From Myxococcota bacterium (lineage in GTDB: Bacteria > Myxococcota_A > Bradymonadia > UBA7976 > UBA1532), in contig CAUJDF010000011.1 in NCBI GenBank assembly GCA_963169045.1, forward strand, positions 62,001 through 126,000: a stretch of 64,000 nt of DNA, given 5' to 3'. The notes under the pieces are model-generated. The model was not told where the DNA came from. It saw only the letters and a list, made by a program, of their open reading frames with translations, and did not search any database. Positions 1-8,547 of this stretch are shown here, in pieces; position 1 is the stretch's first letter; the number at the start of each line of letters is the position of its first letter. The position numbers and the translations under genes are program-made.

Positions 1-83
1 CCATCCTAACCCAGCCTTCCGGTCCGGGGGGAAGTTTGCACGGCCACGGGCCTTTCCGCATAGTGGCGCGCGGGAAGCCCTCC

Positions 84-1529
84 GTGCAGTTCAACTCCCT
101 CACCTACGCCGTCTTCCTGCTCATCGTGTTCGTGGGCTACTGGTCCACGGTGCGGCTGCCGCGCTTCCCGATCTGGCTGCTCTTCGTGGCCAGCTACTTC
201 TTCTACGGATCGACCGCCCCCACGCTGCTCTACGTGCCGGTGGTGCTCGCGCTCATCGGCGTCTCGTCGTCGGTCGACTACTTCTGCGGTCGCGCGATCC
301 ACCGCACCGACGATCCGCGCAGGCGCAAGCGCATCCTGCTGATCTCGATCGCCTACAACCTCGGCATCATCGCGACGTTCAAGTACTTCAACTTCCTGTT
401 CACGAACGTCGACGAGCTGCTCACGTCCATCGGCCTTCCGGCGACCGGCATGCGCCTGAGTATGCCGCTGTTCGCCGGCATCTCGTTCTTCACGTTCCAG
501 TCGATGAGCTACACCATCGACGTGTATCGCCGCGAGCTCACGCCGGCGACGGGCTACATCAAGTACCTGTCGTTCGTGAGCTTCTTCCCGCAGCTCGTGG
601 CGGGCCCCATCGTGCGCGCAGCGGACCTGCTCCCCCAGTTCGACCGGCGACCCGCGCTCAACGACGCGATGGGATCGCGCGGCCTCTTCCTCATCGCCAT
701 CGGCCTGTTCAAGAAGGTGGTGATCGCCGACTTCCTGGCGCTGAACCTCGTCGACCGTACGTTCGACCTGCCCTACCAGTTCAGCAGCGTCGAGGTGCTG
801 GCCGGCGTGTATGCCTACGCCCTGCAGATCTATTGCGATTTCAGCGGGTACAGCGACATCGCCATCGGATCGGCGCTGCTGCTGGGGTATACGTTCCCGC
901 CGAACTTCGACGCGCCGTACAAGTCCCGGAACTTGCAGGAGTTCTGGCGCCGCTGGCACATCTCCCTGAGCACGTGGCTGCGCGACTACCTTTACGTCCC
1001 GCTCGGCGGCAACCGGAAGGGCCCGTGGAAGACCTACCGCAACCTGCTCCTGACGATGCTGCTGGGCGGCCTGTGGCACGGGGCCGCCTGGACGTTCGTG
1101 ATCTGGGGCGCGCTGCACGGCGGGGCGCTGGCAGCGCTGCGGTTCTGGCAGCGCCGTCGGGAGGCGAAGGGGCGAACGCCGCTGCTGCGCGGGCCGTGGG
1201 GCCAGGTCGTCGCCGCCTTCGTCACGTTCCACTACGTGTGCCTGGCGTGGGTGTTCTTCCGGTCGCCGTCGTTCGGCGACGCCGTCGCCGTGCTGCGCCA
1301 GATCGGCGCCGGCACCTTCGACACGTCGAACCTGGCCGCGCCGGTGCTGGCCGTGATGGCGATCGGCTTTCTGACGCACCTCGCGCCGCGCCGCGTGTTC
1401 GACGTCTCGGCGCACGTGTTCGGCCGGCTGCCCGCGTTCGCGCAGGGCGCGGCCATGCTGCTCGTCGGCCTCAGCCTGAAGAGCGTGGCCGTGCAGGCGG
1501 CCGTCCCCTTCATCTACTTCCAGTTCTGA
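84..1529 (+). CDS. MBOAT-family membrane O-acyltransferase (AlgI/PatA-like)
   Basis: Multi-pass membrane protein of about 481 residues, the usual size for AlgI-type MBOAT enzymes, which move acyl groups across the inner membrane to exported polysaccharides. The signature stretch 'EFWRRWHISLSTWLRDY' (His292) and the second histidine in 'GGLWHGAAW' (His332, the family's active-site His) are intact. The frame is open from a TTG at 36, but family alignment favours the GTG at 84, which begins VQFNSLTYAVFLL, matching the standard N-terminus of the family; a GGGA lies just upstream. The stop overlaps the next gene's start (TGATG), and that gene encodes an SGNH hydrolase, the classic partner. The acceptor polymer cannot be read from the sequence; glycosyltransferases occur only at the far end of the window. 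Confidence 0.9.
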   Translation: MQFNSLTYAVFLLIVFVGYWSTVRLPRFPIWLLFVASYFFYGSTAPTLLYVPVVLALIGVSSSVDYFCGRAIHRTDDPRRRKRILLISIAYNLGIIATFKYFNFLFTNVDELLTSIGLPATGMRLSMPLFAGISFFTFQSMSYTIDVYRRELTPATGYIKYLSFVSFFPQLVAGPIVRAADLLPQFDRRPALNDAMGSRGLFLIAIGLFKKVVIADFLALNLVDRTFDLPYQFSSVEVLAGVYAYALQIYCDFSGYSDIAIGSALLLGYTFPPNFDAPYKSRNLQEFWRRWHISLSTWLRDYLYVPLGGNRKGPWKTYRNLLLTMLLGGLWHGAAWTFVIWGALHGGALAALRFWQRRREAKGRTPLLRGPWGQVVAAFVTFHYVCLAWVFFRSPSFGDAVAVLRQIGAGTFDTSNLAAPVLAVMAIGFLTHLAPRRVFDVSAHVFGRLPAFAQGAAMLLVGLSLKSVAVQAAVPFIYFQF

Positions 1530-3091
1530 TGGGCGAAGGACGTCCCTCCGCGTTGTGGTCGAAGACCGGGCAGGCGCTCGGGTGGCTGGCGTTGCTGGCG
1601 GTCGTGGCCATGCTCGCGCCGGTGGCCGACTGGATGCGCTGGTGGCCCGACGACGCGGTGGCGCTGGTGCCGCGCGTCTACCGCGGCGAGTCCGTCGAGG
1701 CGGCGCCGCTGCCGGGCGACGAGGGCGAAGGCCAGCTCGACGAGGCGGTGCTGGCGCTGGCCGAAGAGGCGGCGGCGCCGCCGGTCGAGCGGTCGGTCGT
1801 CCCGCCCGAGGCCGCCGACGAGGTGCCCGACGCGCTCGAGGGCGCCGGCGGCGGGGACGACGGCGGGGACGACGACGGCGGTTCGGTCGTCGTCGCGGCG
1901 GCGCCGCTCCCGCCCGCGCCCGAGGTGCGCACGACGTCGGCGGGCATCCCGCTGCTCGCGATCGAGGACCCGCAGGGCGCGATGAACCGTTTCTACGCCG
2001 CCCTCGACCGCACGGCGGCCGGCGCCGAGGGCGCGGTCACGCGCGTGCTGCACTACGGCGACTCGCTCGTGATGGGCGACTACGTCACGCAGACCGTGCG
2101 GCGCCTGCTACAGAAGAAGTTCGGCGACGGCGGCCACGGCTTCGTCCTCGCCGGCCTGCCCTGGCCCTGGTACCGGCGCGACAACCTCAAGCTCGCCGCC
2201 AGCGACGGCTGGAAGACCTACCGCCTGACCACGCCCACCATCCGCGACGGCTTCTACGGCCTCGGCGGGTCCACGTTCACCACGAACAAGGGCGGCGAGT
2301 GGGTGCGCTACGAGCCGAACGGCGACGAGCTCGGCACGGCGGCGTCGAAGTTCCAGGTCTTCTACCTGGCCCAGCCCGGCGGCGGCGATTTCCAGATGCA
2401 GGCGAACGACCGCGAGCTCGTCGTGCAGACGAAGGCCGACAAGCCGGCGGCGCGCGTGGCCGAGGTGACGCTGCCCGAGGGCAAGCATGTCTTCCGCCTG
2501 CGCACGCAGGGGAACGGCGCGGTCCGTCTGTTCGGCGCCGTCGTCGAGCGCGGCGGCCCCGGCGTCGTCTACGACAGCCTCGGCATCAACGGCGCGCGCG
2601 CCTCGCTGCTGACGCGCTACAACGCCGCCCATTGGCACGAGCAGATCCGCCTGCGGCGCCCCGATCTGCTCATCCTCCACTTCGGCACCAACGAGAGCCA
2701 GGACCCGCAGATGGGCGCGAAGCGCTACCGCGAGGAGCTCTCGGCCATCGTCGGCCAGGTCCGCCAGGCGCTGCCCGGCGTGTCCTGCCTCATCGTGTCG
2801 CCGCTCGACCGCGCGGACCGCGACGAGGCGACCGGCGAGCTGACGACGCGCCCCGTCGTGAAGCGCATCGTGCAGGTGCAGCGCGAGGTGGCATACGCGC
2901 AGGGCTGCGCGTTCTGGAACACATGGCAGGCGATGGGCGGCGAGGGCTCGATGGCGAAGTGGATGCGCACGGGCCTCGGCGGCGGCGATCTCACCCATCC
3001 CACCCCGCGCGGCGCCGATCGCATCGGCGCCATGCTGTTCGCGGCGCTCATGGACGGCCACCACCGCTACCACGGCACCGCGAACCGCTGA
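1529..3091 (+). CDS. Membrane-anchored SGNH/GDSL hydrolase, partner of the MBOAT enzyme
   Basis: 520 residues. One N-terminal membrane anchor (about 16-35) is followed by a long acidic Asp/Glu/Ala/Pro linker to about residue 135, then a periplasmic SGNH domain. The catalytic blocks are visible: 'YGDS' (Ser179), 'HFGTNES' (block III) and 'DLTHPT' (Asp487, His490). SGNH proteins paired with MBOATs usually complete polysaccharide O-acetylation or remove the acyl group. The ATG at 1529 overlaps the acyltransferase stop by one base with no Shine-Dalgarno, so translation is probably coupled. It is clearly paralogous to the SGNH gene at 3821-4984: both carry 'FGDGG.GFV', 'YD.LGING' and 'GCAFW'. Acylation partner is well supported; direction of the reaction is not. 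Confidence 0.85.
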   Translation: MGEGRPSALWSKTGQALGWLALLAVVAMLAPVADWMRWWPDDAVALVPRVYRGESVEAAPLPGDEGEGQLDEAVLALAEEAAAPPVERSVVPPEAADEVPDALEGAGGGDDGGDDDGGSVVVAAAPLPPAPEVRTTSAGIPLLAIEDPQGAMNRFYAALDRTAAGAEGAVTRVLHYGDSLVMGDYVTQTVRRLLQKKFGDGGHGFVLAGLPWPWYRRDNLKLAASDGWKTYRLTTPTIRDGFYGLGGSTFTTNKGGEWVRYEPNGDELGTAASKFQVFYLAQPGGGDFQMQANDRELVVQTKADKPAARVAEVTLPEGKHVFRLRTQGNGAVRLFGAVVERGGPGVVYDSLGINGARASLLTRYNAAHWHEQIRLRRPDLLILHFGTNESQDPQMGAKRYREELSAIVGQVRQALPGVSCLIVSPLDRADRDEATGELTTRPVVKRIVQVQREVAYAQGCAFWNTWQAMGGEGSMAKWMRTGLGGGDLTHPTPRGADRIGAMLFAALMDGHHRYHGTANR

Positions 3092-3095
3092 TCTC

Positions 3096-3707
3096 TCAGA
3101 ACTTGTCGGGGAACTGCTTCGCGAGCGCGTCGCCGAGCGCGTCGGCGATCACGAACATGTGACCGCGCATGTGTTCCCAGGTCTTCGCCTCTTCGGCGTA
3201 CTGCTTCTTCTTCAGCTGCTGGTTCTGCGCGACGTGGTGCCCGCCGTGCGCAGTCAGCAGGGCGATCAGCGTGTCCTTGGGCAGGTGCGGGTTCGCCTGG
3301 CTCAGGAAGGCCGCGATCTCGTTGGCGTTCTGCATCGCCTTGGTGATCGCGGCGTCGCCGGCCTTGGCGTCGCCGGCGACGGTCGCGTCGAGGTGGGCCT
3401 TCACGGCGCCCCAGTGCCCCGCGAGCAGCCCGAAGAGCCTGTCCGACGCGACCTTGCCGTAGAAGGGCTCGATCGCGCCGGCGATCTGTTTCGCGTTCGC
3501 GACGACCTGTTCCTCGGCGACCTTCGCCGAGGCGACGTCGCCGCCGACCTTGGCGACCGCGACGTTGCGGACCCAGAACACGTGTTCGACCCAGAGGTCG
3601 CGCAGGGCGGCCTGGGTGGCGGCGACCTTGGGGTTGGGGCTCAGCGCGGCGCCGGCGGGCGAGGCGACGGCGAGCGCGGCGGCGAGGACGAGGGCGATTC
3701 GCTTCAC
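3096..3707 (-). CDS. Secreted helical protein with two histidine-rich repeats, function unknown
   Basis: 203 residues with a signal peptide (cut near 'AGAALSP'). The GTG start at 3707 has a strong GGAGG about 8 nt upstream. The mature part is all helical and looks like two related halves carrying W/EH motifs: 'LWVEHVFWVRN' and 'HWGAVKAH' in the first, 'HGGHHVAQ' and 'WEHMRGHM' in the second. The pattern L..LW.EHV.W.R, then N...I...I.P.YG, resembles a family of small four-helix proteins whose database names (for example 'glycosyltransferase') look unreliable. The spaced His/Glu residues would suit a metal site, but this is inference. It lies 113 nt downstream of the SGNH/CBM9 operon on the same strand and converges with the MBOAT/SGNH pair. 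Confidence 0.75.
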   Translation of the reverse strand: MKRIALVLAAALAVASPAGAALSPNPKVAATQAALRDLWVEHVFWVRNVAVAKVGGDVASAKVAEEQVVANAKQIAGAIEPFYGKVASDRLFGLLAGHWGAVKAHLDATVAGDAKAGDAAITKAMQNANEIAAFLSQANPHLPKDTLIALLTAHGGHHVAQNQQLKKKQYAEEAKTWEHMRGHMFVIADALGDALAKQFPDKF

Positions 3708-3820
3708 GGGAACCTCCGAAGGGGCGGGCGATCCGTTCGCCCACCCATCAGAGGGCGCAGCCGACGAAGCGTGACGGCGCCGGGCGCCGGACACGCTGGC
3801 CGCCGCGATCGCCGGCCGGC

Positions 3821-4984
3821 TCAACGCTGGCGGCCCTCGTACGCGTCGACGAGGGCCACGAACAGCTTCTCGCCGACGCGTTCGTAGCCGGCGCGGGTCA
3901 GGTGCACGAAGTCGCCCTGCGCCAGGCCGGCGCGGCGCCACCTGCGGATGCTGCCCGGGCCGCCCATGGCCGCGCGCTGGTCCCAGAAGGCGCAGCCATG
4001 CACCCGTGCCGCGTCGCGCTGCAGCTGCACGAGCGAGTCGAGCCCTGGCGGCGTGCGGCGCCCCATCAGGAAGTCGCCGGGACCGGTGAGCAGGCAATCG
4101 GCGCGCGGGGCCATCGCGCGGAGCCGGGAGACGACGCGATCCAACGCCAGCCGGTACTTCTCGGGGTCGAAGTGGCGGTCGAAGGCCTCGTTGGTGCCAT
4201 AGCTGAAGACGATCAGGTTGGGATTCATGCGCTCGAGGATGGCGGCCATCCCCTGCGGATCGGCGCGGAGCAGGCGCTCCGCGTGGGCGCCGTTGATGCC
4301 GAGCGCGTCGTAGACCACGCCGCTCGCGTTCTCCATCGAGACGCCGAGCACGCGCGTCTCGGCGCCGCCGCCCGGCCGGATCTCGACGCGGTGCGGTCCC
4401 GGCGGCAGGTCGAAGCGCGCGAAGGCCGGCTCGATCCACGGGCCGCGCGTCGGCACCACCCCCACCGTCGCGCCGTCGACGCGCACGTCGAAGCACGTCC
4501 CCGCCGGCTGGCGCAGGTAGTAGACGTCGAGGACCGAGAACGTCCGCGACACGTCGGCGCGCGCGGCCGTGCCCACGCTGACGACGGCCTCCGGATCGCC
4601 GCTCGCCACGGTGCACCCGCCCGGCCCCACCTGGCCGTCGTCGAGGCCGCCGGGCAGGCCGTCGGTGCGCCAGCGGCCCTCGCTGCCGGTGACGACCTGC
4701 GCCTGCCAGAACGACGGCCACGGCTTGCCGGGGATGACGAAGCCGCGCCCGCCGTCGCCGAAGCGGGTCTGCAGCCCGCTGCGCATCTTGCCGGTGAGCA
4801 TGTCGGCGGCGATGTGCGAGTCGCCGAGGTGCAGGACGCGCACGCGCCCGGCATCGGGCTCGGCCTCGAGCGCGCGCAGGGCCGCGAAGAAGCGCTTCAT
4901 CTGCCCCGCGCCCTCGAGGGCCACGGGCGTCTCCGGCTTCGGCGCGGCGAGCGCGATCAGCAGCGCGAGGAGCGGCGCGCTCAC
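3821..4984 (-). CDS. Secreted SGNH/GDSL hydrolase, second paralogue
   Basis: 387 residues starting at GTG 4984 with GGAGG upstream; a short hydrophobic leader (LLALLIALAAP) suggests export. Catalytic blocks are present: 'HLGDSHIA' (Ser56), 'SYGTNEAFD' and 'GDFVHLT' with the Asp-x-x-His pair. The sequence follows the SGNH protein at 1529-3091 closely across the catalytic domain but lacks its membrane anchor and acidic linker. The start overlaps the upstream gene's stop by four bases (GTGA), so it is coupled to the CBM9-like secreted protein. Probable substrate: acyl groups on an envelope polysaccharide, inferred from the MBOAT neighbour. Confidence 0.85.
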   Translation of the reverse strand: MSAPLLALLIALAAPKPETPVALEGAGQMKRFFAALRALEAEPDAGRVRVLHLGDSHIAADMLTGKMRSGLQTRFGDGGRGFVIPGKPWPSFWQAQVVTGSEGRWRTDGLPGGLDDGQVGPGGCTVASGDPEAVVSVGTAARADVSRTFSVLDVYYLRQPAGTCFDVRVDGATVGVVPTRGPWIEPAFARFDLPPGPHRVEIRPGGGAETRVLGVSMENASGVVYDALGINGAHAERLLRADPQGMAAILERMNPNLIVFSYGTNEAFDRHFDPEKYRLALDRVVSRLRAMAPRADCLLTGPGDFLMGRRTPPGLDSLVQLQRDAARVHGCAFWDQRAAMGGPGSIRRWRRAGLAQGDFVHLTRAGYERVGEKLFVALVDAYEGRQR

Positions 4985-6549
4985 GGGACCTCCGCCGCCA
5001 GCAGCGGCAACGGTTTGCGGCCGTCGACCGGCGCGCCGCCGGCCCACAGGCGCAGCGGATCCTCCCCGGCCGCGTCGACGTCGTCCACGCGGACGGACAC
5101 CACCGCCGGCTCGCCGGCGAGCGCCAGCGGCACGCGCATCTCGAGCACGTACCCGTCGGCGAGCGGCGTCCAGGCGGCCTCGGCGCCGGCGGGCGCGTTG
5201 CCGAGGCCCTCGGAGGTCGCCTCGAGCCGCGCCGGTCGCTTCGCGCCGAGCCACACCCGCACGGCGTCCTCGGGCCGCGCCGCGTCGTCGCGCACCCGCA
5301 CCGCGATCGCCAGCGCGTCGCCGTCGCGGCGGGCCGCCACCGACGCCGACAGATCGTCGGGACCGCCCCACGCGCGCGTCCCCGTCTCCTCGACGCGGCA
5401 CGCGTGCGCCGTCGGCGCGAACGCGGTCGGCGGCCACTCGTCGATGCGCCCGTCGGCGACCGTCCGACCGGCGAGGTACTCGGGGACGCCGAGGAAACAC
5501 GGCTCGTCGAGACGGCGGAAGTGCGTCCCGGCCATGGCCAGCAGCGGGTGGCCCGGGCCGGTGACCCAGCGCAGGCCGTCGAGGCGGCTGCCGGGCCCGA
5601 CGTCGACCGGCGCGTCGGCGGCTGCGCTCCAGAACAACAGCCGGCGCCCGGGGCACGGCGTGTCGAACGCGAGCAGGTCGCGGCGCATCGCGGTCTCGGG
5701 CGGCGGCGGCGCGCCGGCGAGCAGCAGCGCGTGGCGCCCGCTCGGCGAAACCCGCAGATCCACGACGTTTTCGAGGCGCGGGCGCTCGCCGTCGCGCAGG
5801 ACGCCGCCGTCCCAGGTCAGCCCGGCGAAGCGCCCGCCCGTCGGCGCTCGCGCGCCCAGCCGGACGAGGTGCGTCCGTCCGAGGCAGTCGGCGCCGTTGG
5901 GCCCGAGCACGAGCCAGTCGGACACCTCGCCGCCACGCCCCTCCATGGACAGGCGGCCGATCGGCCGGCCCGCGCAGTCGTCGAAGAGATCGGGGACGCG
6001 CGCCCGCGCCCACTCGACGGCGGCCACGGCGCCGGCCGGCGGGGCGGTGCCCTCGGCCTCGGGCAACGAGAGGGTCGCCGCGCTCGCGTCGAGGAAGGCG
6101 CGCCCCTCGGCGTCCGTCTCGCGCCGGAAGCGCCCGACGCTCACGACGTCGCCGCGGAACTGCAGGACGGCCTCCTCGTCGCTGAACCCGCTGCCGGCGG
6201 GGGCGGGCGCCGGCGCCGGCGTGAGCGGCGTGAAGCGGCGCTCGGTCGGGCCCGCCGTCCACAGGCGCGTCCAGCGGCTCGCGACCTCGGCGCCGGGCGC
6301 GCGGCGCGCCTCGGTGCGCAGGCGGTAGCGCCGCACGCCCTCGCCGTCGGGCCCGTACCACCCCTCGGCGAAGCGGAGCGCGGGCTCGGCGCCGCCGCTG
6401 GCGATCCACGTGCGGCCGCCGGCCCAGAAGATCGCCGCCGGGGCGAACTCGGACGCCTCGAGCGGCGCCGCCGCGAACGACGGCCCGTGCACGCCGCCGA
6501 GCGCCAGCACGATCAGGGCGAGCAGAGGTCTTCCGGTCCGTCGTGACAT
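4981..6549 (-). CDS. Secreted protein with C-terminal CBM9-like carbohydrate-binding domain
   Basis: 522 residues, start ATG 6549, chosen because it begins a clean signal peptide (cut after 'GPSFAAA'); the frame is open further upstream but that part is Arg/Gly-rich noise. The first 330 residues are not recognised. The last ~150 carry the pattern of a family 9-like sugar-binding module: 'DGRIDEWPP', 'DDLSASVAARRDGDALAIAV', 'VRDDA', 'GYVLEMRVPLA', ending in a beta-strand-rich tail. This fits a protein that binds polysaccharide near the SGNH hydrolase translated from the same message (four-base overlap). An extended -10 (TGG then TATATC, 6562-6570, minus strand) sits 12 nt before the ATG with no Shine-Dalgarno, so the mRNA may be nearly leaderless. 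Confidence 0.8.
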   Translation of the reverse strand: MSRRTGRPLLALIVLALGGVHGPSFAAAPLEASEFAPAAIFWAGGRTWIASGGAEPALRFAEGWYGPDGEGVRRYRLRTEARRAPGAEVASRWTRLWTAGPTERRFTPLTPAPAPAPAGSGFSDEEAVLQFRGDVVSVGRFRRETDAEGRAFLDASAATLSLPEAEGTAPPAGAVAAVEWARARVPDLFDDCAGRPIGRLSMEGRGGEVSDWLVLGPNGADCLGRTHLVRLGARAPTGGRFAGLTWDGGVLRDGERPRLENVVDLRVSPSGRHALLLAGAPPPPETAMRRDLLAFDTPCPGRRLLFWSAAADAPVDVGPGSRLDGLRWVTGPGHPLLAMAGTHFRRLDEPCFLGVPEYLAGRTVADGRIDEWPPTAFAPTAHACRVEETGTRAWGGPDDLSASVAARRDGDALAIAVRVRDDAARPEDAVRVWLGAKRPARLEATSEGLGNAPAGAEAAWTPLADGYVLEMRVPLALAGEPAVVSVRVDDVDAAGEDPLRLWAGGAPVDGRKPLPLLAAEVP

Positions 6550-6591
6550 GGGCAGCGCATGGATATACCAGACCCACCGCCGGACGCACGA

Positions 6592-6621
6592 TTGACCCGC
6601 CGTCGCGGTCCTCGCTATGTT
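6592..6621 (+). promoter_or_regulatory. Sigma-70-type promoter of the small secreted protein gene
   Basis: TTGACC (6592-6597), 18-nt spacer, TATGTT (6616-6621). The ATG at 6631 is only 9 nt past the -10, so transcription should begin within a few bases of the start codon. Confidence 0.6.
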
Positions 6622-6630
6622 CCGGCCGCC

Positions 6631-7014
6631 ATGCGACACCCGAAGCTGCTGCTGTTCCTGGCGCTCGCCGCGACGCCGGCGCTGGCCGCGCCCGGCGCGC
6701 CGAAGCCCACCCCGACCACCGCGCCCGCCGTCTCCGTCGCGCCGCCCTCGGTGTCCACCGCGCCGGCCGCGTCGACGCAGGCGCCGACGACGCTCTCCAC
6801 GACGCCGCGCAACGTGACCCTGCCGGCGCACGCGCCGAGCGCCGAGGACGTGAAGATGGCCATCCCCCGGGCGCGCGTCCAGCTCCCCAAGTACCTGCGC
6901 AACCCCGACGGCACGCTCAACGTGAAGCGCCGCGCCGTCAAGGACGACCGCCCGAAGTGGTGGCGCCGCATGCGCCTGCTGATCGAGAACCCGGCGGCCC
7001 TCCGGAAGGGCTGA
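6631..7014 (+). CDS. Small secreted Thr/Pro/Ala-rich protein, unknown function
   Basis: 127 residues. A signal peptide (LLLFLALAATPALA) is followed by a low-complexity Ala/Thr/Pro/Val stretch to about residue 60, then a basic, more ordered tail ('RVQLPKYLRN', 'KWWRRMRLLIENP'). No family recognised. A good promoter lies 9 nt from the ATG and there is no ribosome binding site, so it is probably translated from a leaderless mRNA. It is divergent from the CBM9 gene and convergent with the Nudix/MBL gene. Export is well supported; the role is unknown. Confidence 0.7.
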   Translation: MRHPKLLLFLALAATPALAAPGAPKPTPTTAPAVSVAPPSVSTAPAASTQAPTTLSTTPRNVTLPAHAPSAEDVKMAIPRARVQLPKYLRNPDGTLNVKRRAVKDDRPKWWRRMRLLIENPAALRKG

Positions 7015-7021
7015 CCCGCCG

Positions 7022-8479
7022 TCAGACGAGCGTCCAGCGGCCGCCGTCCCGGACGGCGCGCCCCTCGTCCACCAGCTTCACGAGGTGGGCCTCGAGCGAC
7101 AGCCGCGCCAGCGGCCACGCGGCCGGGGGGGTGTCGTCGTAGACGAGCGGCACCAGGTCCGCGATCGTGGCCGGCCCCGCCGCGAGCGCCGCGAGCACGC
7201 GGCCCTCCCGCATCAGGCGGTGCTCGATGTACGTCGCGAGCTTGTGCTGCGCGCCGCCGATCACCGGCCCGTGGCTCGGCATCAGGCACGACGGCGCCAG
7301 CTCGCGCAAGCGTCGCAGGCTGTCGAGGTAGACCGCCATCGAGCCGTCGCGCGGCTCGACGAGGATGGTGCCGAGGCCCGCCACCATGTCGCCGGCCACG
7401 AGGCTGCCGGTCGCCTCGTCGAGGTAGCACAGGTGGCCGGGCGCGTGGCCCGGCGTGTGGACGGCGCGCAGCGCGTGCCGGCCGAGCGCGACGACCTGGC
7501 CGTCCTCGAGGTGGCGGTCCACCGCGAACGGCACGCGGGCCGCCGTCTCGCGGTGGGCGAGGACGGGCACCGACCAGCGCGCCGCGAGGTGCTCGGCGCC
7601 GCCGACGTGGTCGTGGTGGTGGTGCGTCAGCAGGACGCAGCGCACGTGGCGCCCCTGCTCGCGGCAAGCCTCGAGGAAGGCGTCGAGCGCGGCGCGCTCC
7701 GCCGGCTCGGCGGACGCCGGGTCCACGACCGCCAGGTCGGCGTCTCCGAAGACGTAGCAGTTGGTGTGGGTGGCCGGCGGCAGCGTGGGCGTGCGCAACG
7801 GGAACAGCGTGACGTGCGGCCGGATGGCCGAGGCGCGCGCCGGCTGGCCATGCGCCTCGGGGACGTGCGTGAAGCGGTCCGGCGTCTCGGGGCGCGCGCC
7901 GGCGGCGAGGCAGCGCAGCAGGTGCAGCGTCGGCGGCGCCAGCAGCACCTCGGATCGCAGCCAGCGCTCGACCGCCTCCGCCGGGCGGATCCACTCGCCG
8001 CCGCTCAGCTCGCGATCGAGCGGCGGCACCGTGGGCGCCAGGTCGTCGGGCACCCAGGTCGCGAAGAACCAGGTGTCGATCGGCTTGCCGAGGTACTCGG
8101 GCGCCGTCCAGCAGCCGGCCCCGGCCAGCGACTGCGCCGACAGTCGCGCGCCGGCCTGCGCCAGCACGTCGCGCAGCGGCAGGTGGCCGTCGCGCACCTC
8201 GGACCGCCAGGCCGTCGGCGTCGGGCCGGAGAACCCGTCGGCGACGAGCACGCCCGTCTCCTCGAGCGCCTCGCGGACCGCCGCCACCCGCGCCGCCGCC
8301 TCGAGGCCGTGGGCCCCCGAGACCGGCACCGAGTGGTCGTGAGCGTCGACGGCCCCCCCGGGGAAGGCATGAAAACCACTGAGGAATGTATCGTGGTCGG
8401 CGCGCCTCACCCAGTAGACCTCCGGCGCGGCGGGCCGGCGCAACATGACGAGCGATGCCGTCTGGACGCGCTGTTTCAT
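7022..8479 (-). CDS. Nudix hydrolase - metallo-beta-lactamase - winged-helix fusion protein
   Basis: 485 residues in three parts. Residues 1-220 are a NUDT19-like Nudix domain: 'AFPGGAVD' leads into the Nudix box core 'REALEETGVL' (69-78), the metal-binding site for hydrolysing nucleoside-diphosphate-linked substrates such as CoA derivatives. Residues ~225-400 form an MBL-fold hydrolase with the zinc motif 'THHHHDHVGG' and the later 'HTPGHAPGH'. The last ~70 residues match the winged-helix tail of LACTB2-type proteins. ATG 8479 has a GGAGGGAGAG ribosome site. NUDT19-like and LACTB2-like modules usually occur as separate proteins; one chain suggests consecutive or coordinated hydrolysis. The substrate is not determined by the sequence. 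Confidence 0.85.
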   Translation of the reverse strand: MKQRVQTASLVMLRRPAAPEVYWVRRADHDTFLSGFHAFPGGAVDAHDHSVPVSGAHGLEAAARVAAVREALEETGVLVADGFSGPTPTAWRSEVRDGHLPLRDVLAQAGARLSAQSLAGAGCWTAPEYLGKPIDTWFFATWVPDDLAPTVPPLDRELSGGEWIRPAEAVERWLRSEVLLAPPTLHLLRCLAAGARPETPDRFTHVPEAHGQPARASAIRPHVTLFPLRTPTLPPATHTNCYVFGDADLAVVDPASAEPAERAALDAFLEACREQGRHVRCVLLTHHHHDHVGGAEHLAARWSVPVLAHRETAARVPFAVDRHLEDGQVVALGRHALRAVHTPGHAPGHLCYLDEATGSLVAGDMVAGLGTILVEPRDGSMAVYLDSLRRLRELAPSCLMPSHGPVIGGAQHKLATYIEHRLMREGRVLAALAAGPATIADLVPLVYDDTPPAAWPLARLSLEAHLVKLVDEGRAVRDGGRWTLV

Positions 8480-8547
8480 CTCTCCCTCCTCGGAGGCCGT
8501 CGATCCGACTTGCCGCCCGCGCGAGAATCGGGCAAGTCCTCGCCGAA

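Noticed and set aside
6-1415. 469-codon minus-strand frame across the MBOAT gene
   Set aside because: Arg/Glu/Gln-rich shadow of the acyltransferase; the plus-strand frame has the conserved histidines.
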